Assembly (NCBI GenBank): GCA_963708895.1
Contig: CAVPUE010000008.1
Coordinates: 1-61,424, forward strand
Length of the DNA stretch: 61,424 nt
Reading direction: 5' to 3'
DNA from: Bacillus_BD sp963708895
Lineage (GTDB): Bacteria > Bacillota > Bacilli > Bacillales > Cytobacillaceae
Under the pieces are notes generated by a model. It had not been told where the DNA came from. It was given only the letters and a program-made list of their open reading frames with translations, and did no database searches. The position numbers were made by a program, and so were the translations under genes. Positions 51,710-61,407 of this stretch are shown here, in pieces; the first letter of the stretch is position 1; each line of letters opens with the position of its first letter.

Positions 51710-51891
51710 AGCTCTTTTCTCAAACTTTGTTGCTTTTGGATAGAAAAAAACTGATTCTCCTTGTATCCACGTTAATATTGGATTTTATTTTTGAGAAAAG
51801 AGCTGCAAATTTTATACAAAGACACAAAATTGCTAATTGCTACGTTAAAATCGGCCTTTGGATTTTAACAACAAACTCTACGAAAATAGCC
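51710..51891 (+). repeat. MITE-like element, copy I
   Basis: A 182-bp full-length copy from AGCTCTTTTCTCAAACTTTG to TACGAAAATAGCC, flanked by TTATATTA and TTATAGTA (7 of 8 identical). It fills most of the 355-bp gap 51604-51958. Confidence 0.9.
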
Positions 51892-51895
51892 TTAT

Positions 51896-51937
51896 AGTAA
51901 AAAAGCCAACTATTTGTCATAATAGTTAGCTTTTTTA
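51896..51937 (-). terminator. Terminator after the aminotransferase gene
   Basis: AAAAAGC-AACTATT...AATAGTT-GCTTTTTT next to MITE copy I. Confidence 0.75.
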
Positions 51938-51958
51938 ACTATATACATGAACCATCGA

Positions 51959-53141
51959 TTACTTTGATGGTTCATTATGCTGTAAAAACTTTTGAACTCG
52001 TTCTGCAGCTTGCGCTAGTTTTTCTGAAGGTTGAACGAGGGCCATTCGGACGTACCCCTCACCTTGTCCACCAAAGGCATCACCTGGTACAACAGCAACA
52101 CCAGCTTTTTCAATGAGTTCAAAAGCAAATTGGCGAGACGTCCAACCAGCAGGGATTTTTGCCCAAACAAACATGGTCGCTGGTGATTTTGACACTTTCC
52201 ATCCGCCCTTTTCCAAACCAGAAAGTAACGTATCACGACGCTTTTCGTATTCTTCAACCTGTTCTTTTAGAATTCGTATAATCGGATGTAAGTGCAGCGA
52301 CAGCCGCCATTTGAATCGGATAAAACACGCCATAATCAATATTAGACTTGAATGAAGCAAGAATACGAAGGGCATCCTTATTACCGACTGCATAACCGAT
52401 TCGACATCCTGCCATATTGAATGTTTTTGAAAGTGAATTCAATTCAATCCCTACTTCTTTTGCCCCTTTAACAGACATAAAACTCAGTTGTGGATTTCCA
52501 TCCCAAATTAATTCCGAGTAAGCAAAATCATGGACCACTAGAATACTGTTCTTTTTCGCAAATGCGACCACTTCTTCAAAAAATGTTTTACTCGCTAAAG
52601 CAGTAGTCGGATTGCTTGGATAACTGATGATCATCATTTTCGTTTTTTGTAAAACTTCTTGTGGAATTTCATCTAATTGTGGTAAAAATCCATTTTGTTC
52701 TAATAACGGCATAGGATAAATGACCCCACCGGCAATGGTGACACTATGTTCATAGATGGGGTAACCTGGATCTGGAACAAGTACATAATCACCAGGGTCG
52801 ATGATCGCTGTTGCCAAATGGGAAAGTCCATCTTGAGAACCCATTAATTGTAATACTTCATCTTCCGAATTGATTTCAACATGATAACGGTGTTTGTAAA
52901 AGTACTGTACCGCTTGATTGAATTCATCGATTCCCTTTAATGTATACCCATATTTTGTTGTATCTTTACTATACTTTACAAGCGTATCCACTACATAACT
53001 TGGCGGCGGCATATCAGGGCTACCTACACTTAAGTCAATCACATCGATACCTTTATTGATTGCCTCTCGCTTTTTCTGTGCTAACTCTGTAAAAATACTA
53101 GTTGCCATTTTTTGTACTTTCTTTGAAGCTATAACTTCCAT
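51959..53141 (-). pseudogene. PLP-dependent class I/II aminotransferase, DapL-like (frameshifted)
   Basis: A fold-type I aminotransferase. PLP-site features: IDLSVGSPDMPPPS, the YPSNPTTA motif, HDFAYSELIWDG and the lysine in ELNSLSKTFNMAGCRIGY. One extra A near 52270 breaks it; the corrected sequence continues ILKEQVEEYEKRRD and VPGDAFGGQGEGYVRMALVQ. About 394 residues. Many such bacillar proteins are labelled LL-diaminopimelate aminotransferase, but the substrate is not proven. The exact start is uncertain. Confidence 0.8.
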
Positions 53142-53391
53142 CTCAGATACACCCACTTTTTCTATTTCAATCACGAATATTTTATATAAATTTTACCATA
53201 ATAAAAGAAAGTATCCTGAAATTTTGTAAATATCATGTCTATGTAATTTTCTACTATTTTTATTGACAATCCTCATAAAACGCTAGTATAATTTATCTCG
53301 AATTAAAAATACATTATTTAAAGCAATCGATATATTCATCTGTAAAAGACATTTTTTTCATATATAGTAACTGATAAAAGGAGAGATTAGG

Positions 53392-54094
53392 ATGTTAAGA
53401 AAAATAGATCACACTAGAATGGGTAGTAGTAATCTCGGCTGGCTTCAAAGTATTTTTCACTTTTCTTTCTCACAATATTACAATCCAGAGAATATTAATT
53501 TCGGCGTTTTAAGAGTGATTAATGATGATCAAATTGCACCTGGTACAGGTTTTGATCCTCACCCACACCGTGATATGGAGATCATTTCTTATGTAGTAGA
53601 TGGAGAATTAACACACGCGGATAGTATGGGAAATCAAAGAACCGTGAAACGCGGACATGTGCAATACATGAGTGCAGGTACAGGGGTGGTACACAGCGAA
53701 CACAATCGTTCTGCAAACCCATTAAGAATGCTGCAAATTTGGATTTTCCCTGATAAACAAGGGTATGCACCTAATTATGGGGATTTCCTTTTTGATTGGG
53801 ACGATCGTAAAAATCAATGGCTTCATATGGTATCCAATAAAGTGCGGCGATGCTCCAGTCAAAGTGAATCAAGATGTTAATTTCTATTCTCTTGAACTTG
53901 AAAAAGATGGTGAAATCAGCTTCCCTGTAAAAGAAGGAAGACAAGCCTATTTAGTTCAAATTGAAGGAAATTCGAACATAAATGACGTTTCTTTAACTGC
54001 AAGAGACGGACTAGAGATCGTGGAAGAAGAAATTGAAATTAAAGCTGTTGAGACTTCTCATATTTTAGTGATTGAGATGCAGAAAGAGGCATAA
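53392..54094 (+). pseudogene. Pirin-family (cupin) protein (frameshifted)
   Basis: A bicupin of the pirin/YhhW type. Metal ligands of the N-terminal cupin are present (FDPHPHRDMEIISYVVDGEL, MSAGTGVVHSEHN). One extra base near 53850 shifts the frame; the corrected sequence reads CGDAPVKVNQDVNFYSLEL and continues to VIEMQKEA. About 233 residues. Some relatives show quercetinase activity; the role here is unknown. GGAGAG before the ATG. Confidence 0.85.
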
Positions 54095-54103
54095 TCGTGA
54101 ATG

Positions 54104-54142
54104 AACAGGGACGATTTAATTTAAGATCGTCCCTGTTTTTCT
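54104..54142 (+). terminator. Terminator after the pirin gene
   Basis: AACAGGGACGAT...GATCGTCCCTGTT followed by TTTCTT. Confidence 0.85.
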
Positions 54143-54214
54143 TATGTACTTTTTAAAGGGGAACGATTCCACAGAATTATCATATTTCAAGATTGGTATC
54201 TTCATGCTTCGGAT

Positions 54215-55105
54215 TTATACCACCAACCAACTCTCAGCATGCTCGATAAATTTCTTAGTAATTAAAGACTGAGTTCGATTTATATGGTAAACAAGATAAA
54301 AATACCGTTCAAGATTGAAATCATCTAGGGTGTACATGTTGATTAAATGTCGGTCGGCATATTGTTTCGCAGCGAATTCTGAAATAATTGAAATGCCAAG
54401 TCCCTCTTTAACAAACTGTATTAAGCTTTGACTATTATCAGTAAAAGCAACAATATTTAACCTATTTTTAGAAATATGCCTTTCTCGTATATATTGTTCG
54501 ACCATTGAATTGGTACCAGAGTCAGCATTTCTCATAACATACGGATATTGTAAAGTATCTACCAAACGGATTGGACTAGTGAGTTCCATCTCATAAGGTG
54601 TGATCAGAACTAGTTTTTCCTTTAAAAGTGGAATATAGTGTAATTTATCATTCTGATATTTTTCCCCTAATAGCCCAAAGTCGACCGTCCCATTTAATAC
54701 CTTTTCAGCGACTATTTTGGAAGATGTTTGTTTTACATCAAACGTTACATGTTGGTTTTCTTTTCTAAACCTCTTGATCATTTTTGGGATCATGAAGTGG
54801 CCTGGAACAGAACTAGCGGCAATTCGTATATTCCCTTTTATATCTTTTAAACCTTCACTTAAATCCAGTAATGCTTCATCTTTTAACTGGATCAATTTTA
54901 ATGCCCATTCGTATAAACGCTCACCATATGGAGTGAGAATACTTTCCCTACCAACACGATCAAAAAGAGTTGTATTTAAGGATTTTTCTAATGAGTGGAT
55001 ATGTGAGCTTACTGTTGATTGACTTAAATAAATATCATCTGCTGCTTTTGAAAAACTTTTATGCTCGACTACTTTTGTAAAAACATATAATTGATGCAAA
55101 TCCAT
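54215..55105 (-). CDS. LysR-family transcriptional regulator
   Basis: A 296-residue LysR-type regulator. N-terminal winged HTH (DLHQLYVFTKVVEHKSFSKA, LSQSTVSSHIHSLEKSLNTT) and periplasmic-binding-like effector domain (VPGHFMIPKMIKRFRKENQ; FVKEGLGISIISEF). It resembles the CysB/CysL-like group. Targets unknown; the neighbours on both sides point away or are unrelated. Confidence 0.85.
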   Translation of the reverse strand: MDLHQLYVFTKVVEHKSFSKAADDIYLSQSTVSSHIHSLEKSLNTTLFDRVGRESILTPYGERLYEWALKLIQLKDEALLDLSEGLKDIKGNIRIAASSVPGHFMIPKMIKRFRKENQHVTFDVKQTSSKIVAEKVLNGTVDFGLLGEKYQNDKLHYIPLLKEKLVLITPYEMELTSPIRLVDTLQYPYVMRNADSGTNSMVEQYIRERHISKNRLNIVAFTDNSQSLIQFVKEGLGISIISEFAAKQYADRHLINMYTLDDFNLERYFYLVYHINRTQSLITKKFIEHAESWLVV

Positions 55106-55294
55106 GATTTATTCACACCTCAGTTTTCCTTCATTATCACTGAACCTCATCTAACTAAAAAATCGATTAGTTAAAATCGCTTTATTAGATTATTCTATAA
55201 AACTTATGCTTGAAATACAATTTTTGAGTATAAAGTTCACATTAATGTCATATTAGTGGGGTGATTAGATTGATAATGAAGTGAGGTGATTTCT

Positions 55295-55987
55295 ATGTAC
55301 TATTATCCTCGAAATAAGGATTTCCCCCATGCAGCACAAGTACCTAATAGAAAGGTACCAATCAATATGTTGACTGTTCAGGGTGAGGGGAAAATCAATG
55401 TTAGACCGGATCAAGCAAAGATTACATTGGGAGTAGTTACAGAGAACATAGATGTTCAAACAGCTCAACAAGAAAATGCAACAATCTCTAACTCAGTCAT
55501 ACAAGCGCTACAACAACTTGGCATTGAGGAAACATCGATAAGAACAACGTCTTATACGGTTTTTCCTCGATATGATTACATTGAAGGAAAGTCGATTCTA
55601 AGAGGATATGAAGTGGAGCATCAGCTTGAGATACTCATCAAAAATCTTGAAATTATTGGGATCGTTTATGAAACAGCCATCGGTCACGGAGCCAATCGAA
55701 GTGGTGGCATTGTATTCATTGTTTCAAATCAAGATCTTTTTTATCAGGAAGCCTTAAAAAGAGCCCTTCAAAATGGACTAGAAAAAGCAACTACGATCGC
55801 CAACAGTATTCATGCGAGATTAAACACAATCCCTATAAAAGTAACCGAACAAGGTCTTCCACAAGAAAAGATGAGCCGAGTTCTCTCTACTCAGGTTGCA
55901 TCATTAACAACAGACGAAACGCCTCCGATTCAAACAGGAGAAACGACCATTACTGCTATCGTAAACGTTGTTTATTCCTATGAATAA
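55295..55987 (+). CDS. SIMPL-domain protein
   Basis: A 230-residue protein with the SIMPL/DUF541 domain (LTVQGEGKINVRPDQAKITL at residues 29-48; YEVEHQLEIL; ALQNGLEKATTIANSI). Members include periplasmic or surface proteins such as BP26, and some proteins that modulate signalling; bacillar function is unknown. No signal peptide is seen here, only a Tyr/Pro-rich N-terminus. ATG at 55295 follows GAGGTG. Confidence 0.8.
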   Translation: MYYYPRNKDFPHAAQVPNRKVPINMLTVQGEGKINVRPDQAKITLGVVTENIDVQTAQQENATISNSVIQALQQLGIEETSIRTTSYTVFPRYDYIEGKSILRGYEVEHQLEILIKNLEIIGIVYETAIGHGANRSGGIVFIVSNQDLFYQEALKRALQNGLEKATTIANSIHARLNTIPIKVTEQGLPQEKMSRVLSTQVASLTTDETPPIQTGETTITAIVNVVYSYE

Positions 55988-55993
55988 GAAAGT

Positions 55994-56228
55994 TTACTTA
56001 ATGATAAACGGATCTTGTTTCGCGTCTTCCAAACTCATTTTTTCAAGTTCTAATTTCATTTTTTCTGTTTCAAGCAAATAAGTTTTGATTTTTTAATTCT
56101 TCCAGTCTGACTTCTTCCTTAACGGTATCGAGGTTAATTTTTGCCTTTTGTTTTGAATGTTCCGTTACAATCGCAATAATCGGAATCAAGAAAATCATAA
56201 TAACAGCGGTCATACCAATCATCATCAT
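55994..56228 (-). pseudogene. Small membrane coiled-coil protein (frameshifted)
   Basis: A small gene with one N-terminal TM helix (MTAVIMIFLIPIIAIVTEHS) and a charged coiled coil (KINLDTVKEEVRLEEL). One extra A in an AAAAA run near 56090 breaks the frame; the corrected sequence continues KTYLLETEKMKLELEKMSLE to a TAA at 55994, giving 77 residues. AGAGGTG before the first of three ATG codons. Convergent with the SIMPL gene with a six-base gap. Family not recognised. Confidence 0.65.
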
Positions 56229-56298
56229 AAAACACCTCTTATTCAACTTATTTTCTTAATTATATAACAATTCTAGACCAGTTGTAATTGCCCTTTCC

Positions 56299-56359
56299 AA
56301 AGAATAATGATAAACAGGAGTATATCCGCTAAGAATACTCCTGTTTATCATTATTCTTT
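56299..56359. terminator. Long perfect hairpin, likely terminator
   Basis: A 25-bp perfect inverted repeat (AAAGAATAATGATAAACAGG...) around an 11-base loop, followed by TTTTTAT on the plus strand. Unusually long for a terminator. It lies between the small membrane gene and hesB; the rest of the gap 56229-56502 shows nothing. Confidence 0.6.
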
Positions 56360-56502
56360 TTATATTCTCATAGTATTTAGTGTTTACTAGATTCAATATA
56401 TACTTTCATTTATAGAGATACTTCGGTTTACTTTAGGACTTGTTCTACAAGAACTTAAAAAGGGTACAATTATTCTTACATTACTCCTTTTTCTTATCTA
56501 CC

Positions 56503-56769
56503 TTAGCAACAGCTACTGCCATCAATTAAAACTAACCGTGTCCCTTCTGTATCTAAAGTTAATTCTTCAGTGCCAGTAACTTGTGAATCGAATGCTACCT
56601 GTATTCCGTTAATGATTTCAATCTTATCTGACTCCTTGGGTGGAACTAAGTTCATCGTAAATTGTGACCCACAGCCCCCACCAGCAACAGATGAAATTCG
56701 AATCCCTTCCGCACCCTTTTTAGTTAAAAAATTTTCTAAAAGTTGTTTTGCTCCATCGGTGATTTTCAT
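56503..56769 (-). CDS. HesB/IscA-like protein at the end of the ars operon
   Basis: An 88-residue protein of the HesB/IscA (A-type Fe-S carrier) fold. The first ligand Cys is C33 in VAGGGCGSQF and the last two residues are Cys-Cys (GSSCC) instead of the usual CGC. It lies 39 bases after arsA, so it is probably co-transcribed. HesB-like proteins are not standard ars genes; a role in thiol or metal handling under arsenic stress is possible but not shown. Confidence 0.8.
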   Translation of the reverse strand: MKITDGAKQLLENFLTKKGAEGIRISSVAGGGCGSQFTMNLVPPKESDKIEIINGIQVAFDSQVTGTEELTLDTEGTRLVLIDGSSCC

Positions 56770-56808
56770 AAAGTTTCTCTCCCTTTTTTTATTTTATAAT
56801 GCATTAGA

Positions 56809-58575
56809 TTAACGGATATAATCTTTTAGCTTGTCATATCCAACCTTTTCTTCAGGGAACCAAGGAATAATAGCTGTTTTCTCAGCCTTGTTTTCATTCA
56901 CTTCTTGAATCCATTCCTTTTCTGCCATCGCTTTTCCTTTTAAAATAGGATCGTTCGTATTTGTGGCAGATAGGCTTTGGTTAATCACCCACCACTTTGG
57001 ATTAATATTTGCTCGCCTTAAATCATCTTGTAATCTTGATGCTTCTAAAATAGGTGTCGCTTCTGCAAGTGTGATAATCACAACAGATGTATCTTTTGGA
57101 TTTCTAATTTGCGGCAACAGTTTTCTTGCACTTTCTGATACTTCTCCTGTTGATCGTTCGATTTCTTTACTATAAGACTGTGAAGCATCTAATAGTAGTA
57201 GGGTATGCCCTGTAGGTGCTGTATCGATAACGACAATCTCATTTTCTGATTTCGCTACCACTTCCGCAAAGGCTTGGAAAACGGCAATTTCCTCTGTACA
57301 TGGTGATTCTAAATCTTCTTTTAAGTAAGCGAGACCCGCTTCATCCAAGTCTTTGCCTGATTTAGCAATCACGTCAGCTTTATATTTTTCAACTTCTACT
57401 TTTGGATTAATGCTGCTAATCGTTAAATTTTGATTGAGATGATCGCGGTGAAATTGGTAGTCTAAGTGTGCTGCCGGATCGGTTGTCGTTAAATGAACAC
57501 GATGACCTTTTTCTACTAGACCAACTGCTAAGACAGATGCAATGGTTGTTTTGCCTACTCCACCTTTCCCCATTGTGAAAATCAATTTTGTACTGTTAGT
57601 TGAAAAATCCTCAATAACCGCTTTTAAGCCTGGGAGATTTACTGAATAATTTTTAGCATCTAACGCAAGATTAGAAACCTCAAATGGTTTAAACAGATTT
57701 CGAAGATTTTCCACTCCAGTTAAAGAGTATGAAACATATGGTAATGAGTACGTAATCGTCTCTTTTAAACTTTCTGGTATCTGTTTTAATGCATCTCTTT
57801 GCCGACGATAAAACGCTGATGAAATTTCATCCTCTTCATTATGATTCTGAAGAAGACCATTGATAATGAGCATTTGATTCTTGATACCAATTTCCTTCAA
57901 TTCCCCTGAAGCACGATCTGCTTCTAAAAGCGATGAGACATCTGGTCTTGTAACCAATACTAGTGTTGTTTTAGCTGAATCAGAAAGGGCCGATACTGCA
58001 TTTGCATAAAGCTCTTTTTTATCTTCCAGACCAGACAATGGTCCTAAACAGGATGCACCGTGCGTACTTTCTTCTAAAAATCCATTCCAGGCAGTTGGTA
58101 GTTGTAAAAGTCGTAACGTATGTCCTGTTGGTGCTGTATCAAAAATAATATGATCATATTGATTCACGATTTCACGATTAGTAAGAAACCCCGTAAATTC
58201 ATCGAATGCAGCAATTTCAACTGTACAAGCACCTGATAATTGTTCTTCCATTGTAGCGACAACTGCTTCTGGAAATTTATCACGATACGGGCCGACAACA
58301 TTTTCACGATAAGCTTTTGCTGAAGCCTCAGGGTCAATATTGCTCGCAAATAAATTTTCAACACTAGGTATAGCTTTTGGTGTGCTTGTTAACTCGATTC
58401 CAAATACATCCTGAAGATTGGAGGCAGGATCTGTGCTAATCAATAGCACTTTTTTTCCACTATCAGCTAATGCTACTGCTGTAGCACATGCTGTGGATGT
58501 TTTTCCTACTCCACCTTTTCCAGTTAAAAACAAAAATTGTGTACCAATATGATTCTGACTGAATGATGGGTACAT
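56809..58575 (-). CDS. arsA: Arsenite efflux ATPase ArsA
   Basis: A 588-residue double ATPase that powers arsenite export through ArsB. Two P-loops, LTGKGGVGKTSTAC (near 18-31) and FTMGKGGVGKTTIAS (near 330), and two signature DTAPTGHTLRLLQLP/DTAPTGHTLLLLDAS motifs. Metalloid-site cysteines are visible at SGACTVEIAAFDEF, GASCLGPLSG and ESPCTEEIAVFQAF. Full length. Follows arsD by 20 bases. Confidence 0.94.
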   Translation of the reverse strand: MYPSFSQNHIGTQFLFLTGKGGVGKTSTACATAVALADSGKKVLLISTDPASNLQDVFGIELTSTPKAIPSVENLFASNIDPEASAKAYRENVVGPYRDKFPEAVVATMEEQLSGACTVEIAAFDEFTGFLTNREIVNQYDHIIFDTAPTGHTLRLLQLPTAWNGFLEESTHGASCLGPLSGLEDKKELYANAVSALSDSAKTTLVLVTRPDVSSLLEADRASGELKEIGIKNQMLIINGLLQNHNEEDEISSAFYRRQRDALKQIPESLKETITYSLPYVSYSLTGVENLRNLFKPFEVSNLALDAKNYSVNLPGLKAVIEDFSTNSTKLIFTMGKGGVGKTTIASVLAVGLVEKGHRVHLTTTDPAAHLDYQFHRDHLNQNLTISSINPKVEVEKYKADVIAKSGKDLDEAGLAYLKEDLESPCTEEIAVFQAFAEVVAKSENEIVVIDTAPTGHTLLLLDASQSYSKEIERSTGEVSESARKLLPQIRNPKDTSVVIITLAEATPILEASRLQDDLRRANINPKWWVINQSLSATNTNDPILKGKAMAEKEWIQEVNENKAEKTAIIPWFPEEKVGYDKLKDYIR

Positions 58576-58595
58576 GTTTTTTCCTTCTTTCTAGC

Positions 58596-58961
58596 TTATT
58601 TAAGGTCTTCTAAATCAAATGTAACTCGAGCTTTTGGTTTTTCATTTAGTTCCTCAGGCTTTACCTCAAACCACTGAGCGAATTCTTCATTTGTTGGATA
58701 ACTTCCTACTTTTTCAACTTGGTCATTAAGTAATACAACTGGTAAAGCATCGGGGCCTTTTTCCTGTAAAACACGAGTGATTTCATCATTTTCTGCAAAT
58801 TTATCAGGATCACTTGTTAATTGGTATCGTTTAATCGAAAATCCTTTTTGCTCTAAGGAATAAACAGCAGATGCTACTCTAGTTAACTCTGGATCAATAC
58901 TTGGACCACATACTCCAGTGGAACAGCACATTGCCGGATCAAAAATTTCTACTTTATTCAT
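58596..58961 (-). CDS. arsD: Arsenic metallochaperone ArsD
   Basis: A 121-residue chaperone that hands arsenite to ArsA and is also a weak repressor. The vicinal cysteine pair C11-C12 and C17 lie in FDPAMCCSTGVCGP. ATG at 58961 has GGAGG upstream. The distal Cys pairs of longer plasmid ArsD proteins are missing, as in many chromosomal forms. Confidence 0.92.
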   Translation of the reverse strand: MNKVEIFDPAMCCSTGVCGPSIDPELTRVASAVYSLEQKGFSIKRYQLTSDPDKFAENDEITRVLQEKGPDALPVVLLNDQVEKVGSYPTNEEFAQWFEVKPEELNEKPKARVTFDLEDLK

Positions 58962-59050
58962 CGTTAAAACCTCCAATATATTATTAAATAAGCATTTGCT
59001 TATCTATTGACTTTAAAGAAAACCAAGAGATCACTCTCTCGGATATTTAT

Positions 59051-59470
59051 TTACTTACCAGTTTCAGCAAAACGTTTGATTCTTTCACCAATTTCATCAC
59101 GAACACGCTCAAAAAACGCCCACTTTTCTTCGTCTGTTCCTTCCGCTTTCGCTGGGTCATCAAATCCCCAGTGTTCACGTTTAACTTTAGGTGGTGTAAC
59201 TGGACATTTATCTGCAGCATCACCACATAAAGTAACCACTAAATCCGCATTGTTTAAATTTTCAGGGTCGATAATATCTGATGTATGATTTGAAATATCA
59301 ATACCAGCTTCATTCATGGCTTTTACTGCATTTGGGTTTAATCCATGTGCTTCAATCCCAGCACTTCTTACTTCCCATTCATCACTTAAATATTTTTTTG
59401 CCCAGCCTTCTGCCATTTGGCTACGGCATGAATTACCTGTACATAAGAAGTAAAGCGTTTTTTTAGACAT
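59051..59470 (-). CDS. arsC: Arsenate reductase, thioredoxin-coupled
   Basis: A 139-residue arsenate reductase of the LMW-PTP fold. Catalytic P-loop FLCTGNSCRSQMAEG with C10, and the redox relay pair in VVTLCGDAADKCP. It reduces arsenate to arsenite for export by ArsAB. ATG at 59470 follows AAAGGAG; a longer frame to 59602 has no ribosome binding site at its start. Confidence 0.94.
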   Translation of the reverse strand: MSKKTLYFLCTGNSCRSQMAEGWAKKYLSDEWEVRSAGIEAHGLNPNAVKAMNEAGIDISNHTSDIIDPENLNNADLVVTLCGDAADKCPVTPPKVKREHWGFDDPAKAEGTDEEKWAFFERVRDEIGERIKRFAETGK

Positions 59471-59570
59471 ATTTATTTCTCCTTTTTCAATTATATAGAT
59501 GCTATGGTTAGACAATATCGCTATGTTTCCTAAAAAGAGAATCAATAATGTCATCATATGAACATATTTA

Positions 59571-59876
59571 TTAACAATTACATTTAACAATTGAAATTTC
59601 ATCTAAATAATCAATAATTGACTGAATATAAGGTGGCAGACTATCATTTAAGCGATAGTGCTTCCATGTTCCTGCAGGTCTTTCAACAATGATTTCTGCT
59701 TCTTTTAACTTTTTGAATTGTTGACTAACAGCTGGCTGAGAAACCTGTAATACTTCAACAAAGTCACAAGCACACATTTCCCCTTTTTTAAGACATGCCA
59801 ACAACTTTAAACGATTTAGATCACTTACAGCTTTTAACTGCTTCGCCATCAGTTCTAATTTATCCAAAAGAGTCAT
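59571..59876 (-). CDS. arsR: ArsR-family arsenic-responsive repressor
   Basis: A 101-residue ArsR/SmtB repressor. HTH region VLQVSQPAVSQQFKKLKEAE; metalloid-binding Cys pair in GEMCACDFVEVL (C35, C37) and further cysteines at the C-terminus (VKCNC). It has its own promoter at 59921-59948. Placed second in the operon, after arsB. Confidence 0.92.
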   Translation of the reverse strand: MTLLDKLELMAKQLKAVSDLNRLKLLACLKKGEMCACDFVEVLQVSQPAVSQQFKKLKEAEIIVERPAGTWKHYRLNDSLPPYIQSIIDYLDEISIVKCNC

Positions 59877-59920
59877 CCCCATTCTTAAATAATCAAATCC
59901 TTATATAACACTTTACTTAT

Positions 59921-59948
59921 ATTATAACTGTATATGACTATTTTTCAA
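59921..59948 (-). promoter_or_regulatory. arsR promoter with putative ArsR operator
   Basis: TTGAAA (59943-59948), a 16-base spacer and TATAAT (59921-59926). The spacer contains AATAGTCATATAC (59930-59942), which recurs with one change upstream of arsB at 61395-61407, so it is a likely ArsR site. Confidence 0.6.
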
Positions 59949-59983
59949 CAGTTCAGAAAATTAAGAAGGAGAAATATTAATTT

Positions 59984-61284
59984 TTAAAATACAATTAAAG
60001 TAATATATAGACCTAATAATGTAATAAATAGAATTGGAATTGTTAATACAATACCTGTTTTAAAATAAGTTCCCCATGAAATTTTAACTCCTTTTTGAGA
60101 TAAGACATGGAGCCATACTAATGTTGCAAGTGAACCAATTGGTGTGATTTTTGGACCTAAGTCAGAACCAATGACATTGGCATAAATAAGTGCTTCTCTA
60201 ATAACACCAGAAGTATTTGTTTCTGCAATTGCTAATGCATCAATCATGACTGTTGGCATATTATTCATTATGGATGATAGGAAAGCTGCAATGAAGCCCA
60301 TTCCCATCGTCGCAACAAATAACCCTTGTTCAGCAAGCGTATTGAATGACAGCCTAGCTAATGAAGCTGTTAGTCCATGCATTTCCTAATCCATAAACAA
60401 CAACATACATACCAATTGAGAAAAATACAATATTCCACGGTGCACCCTTTAATAACTGCTTTTGTATTAACAGCATTACTTCTTCTTGCCATCAATAAAA
60501 AGAAAATTGCTATTATTCCAGCAACAATGGAAACAGGAACATTGAATGAATTCACTCGTAAAGTAACCAACAACTAATATCCCAAGTACATACCATGAAA
60601 GACGAAACATTTTTATATCTTTAATTGCTTCTTTTGGTTCCTTTAGTTTAGATAAATCATATGTTTTGGGATACTTTTTCTAAAATAAATTAATAATACG
60701 GTAATCGTTGCAATCAGTGAAAATATGTTAGGAATAATCATTCTTGAAGCATATTCCACAAATCCAATATCAAAGAAATCTGCTGATACAATGTTAACTA
60801 AGTTACTAACTACAAATGGTAGTGAAGTTGTATCGGCAATAAACCCACTTGCCATAATAAATGGGAAGATCATTTTTTCTTTAAAATTTAAATTACGAAC
60901 CATTGCAAGAACAATCGGTGTCAAAATTAATGCTGCACCATCATTTGCAAAAAAAGCAGCAACAATTGCACCTAAAATACTTACATAGACGAACATTTTA
61001 ATCCCATTACCTTTTGCAGCTCTTGCCATATGTAATGCTGCCCATTCAAATAATCCAATTTCATCTAAAATTAATGAAATAAGAATAATTGCAACAAAAG
61101 ATAATGTTGCATTCCAAGTAATGTCTATTACTTCTATGACATCACTAAATCCGACTACTCCTACTAATAAGGCTATAATAGCTCCACCACAAGCAGACCA
61201 ACCGATATTTAACCCTTTTGGCTGCCATATGACTAAGATAAGTGTTACTAAAAAAATCATTGATGCTAATATTGCTGTTGTCAC
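59984..61284 (-). pseudogene. arsB: Arsenite efflux permease ArsB (frameshifted)
   Basis: The arsenite/antimonite membrane carrier. Conserved segments: VIWQPKGLNIGWSACGGA, FFANDGAALILTPIVLAM, ADTTSLPFVVSNLVNIVSAD, APWNIVFFSIGMYVVVYGLG, IMNNMPTVMIDALAI, NVIGSDLGPKITPIGSLATL. About four frame changes (near 60676, 60550, 60445, 60384): three fit one inserted base, the first fits a one-base loss or two-base gain. Corrected length about 433 residues. GTG at 61284 has GGAGG eight bases upstream. First gene of the ars operon. Confidence 0.87.
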
Positions 61285-61374
61285 AATACTAACCTCCATT
61301 ATTCACACGAGATGTAATCCCTGTTCTTCTAATTCTTGTTTTTGCACAACAATACCTACGAGACTCAACCAAAT

Positions 61375-61407
61375 ATTATAGTATAATATTCAGCGTATAT
61401 AACTATT
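61375..61407 (-). promoter_or_regulatory. ars operon promoter and putative ArsR operator
   Basis: TATAAT at 61375-61380 on the minus strand, about 90 bases before arsB. AATAGTTATATAC (61395-61407) lies upstream inside an imperfect palindrome with AAGCG and CGCTGAA arms, and matches the motif in the arsR promoter. The leader 61285-61374 has only a 21-codon frame. Confidence 0.5.

Noticed and set aside
3626..51891. MITE copies as structured RNAs or riboswitches
   Set aside because: Perfect flanking 8-bp direct repeats, both orientations, truncated derivatives and lack of a fixed position before genes point to insertion elements, although they may act as terminators secondarily.
61303..61368. 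21-codon frame in the arsB leader
   Set aside because: It uses a TTG start without a ribosome binding site and is too short to judge; it may be chance.
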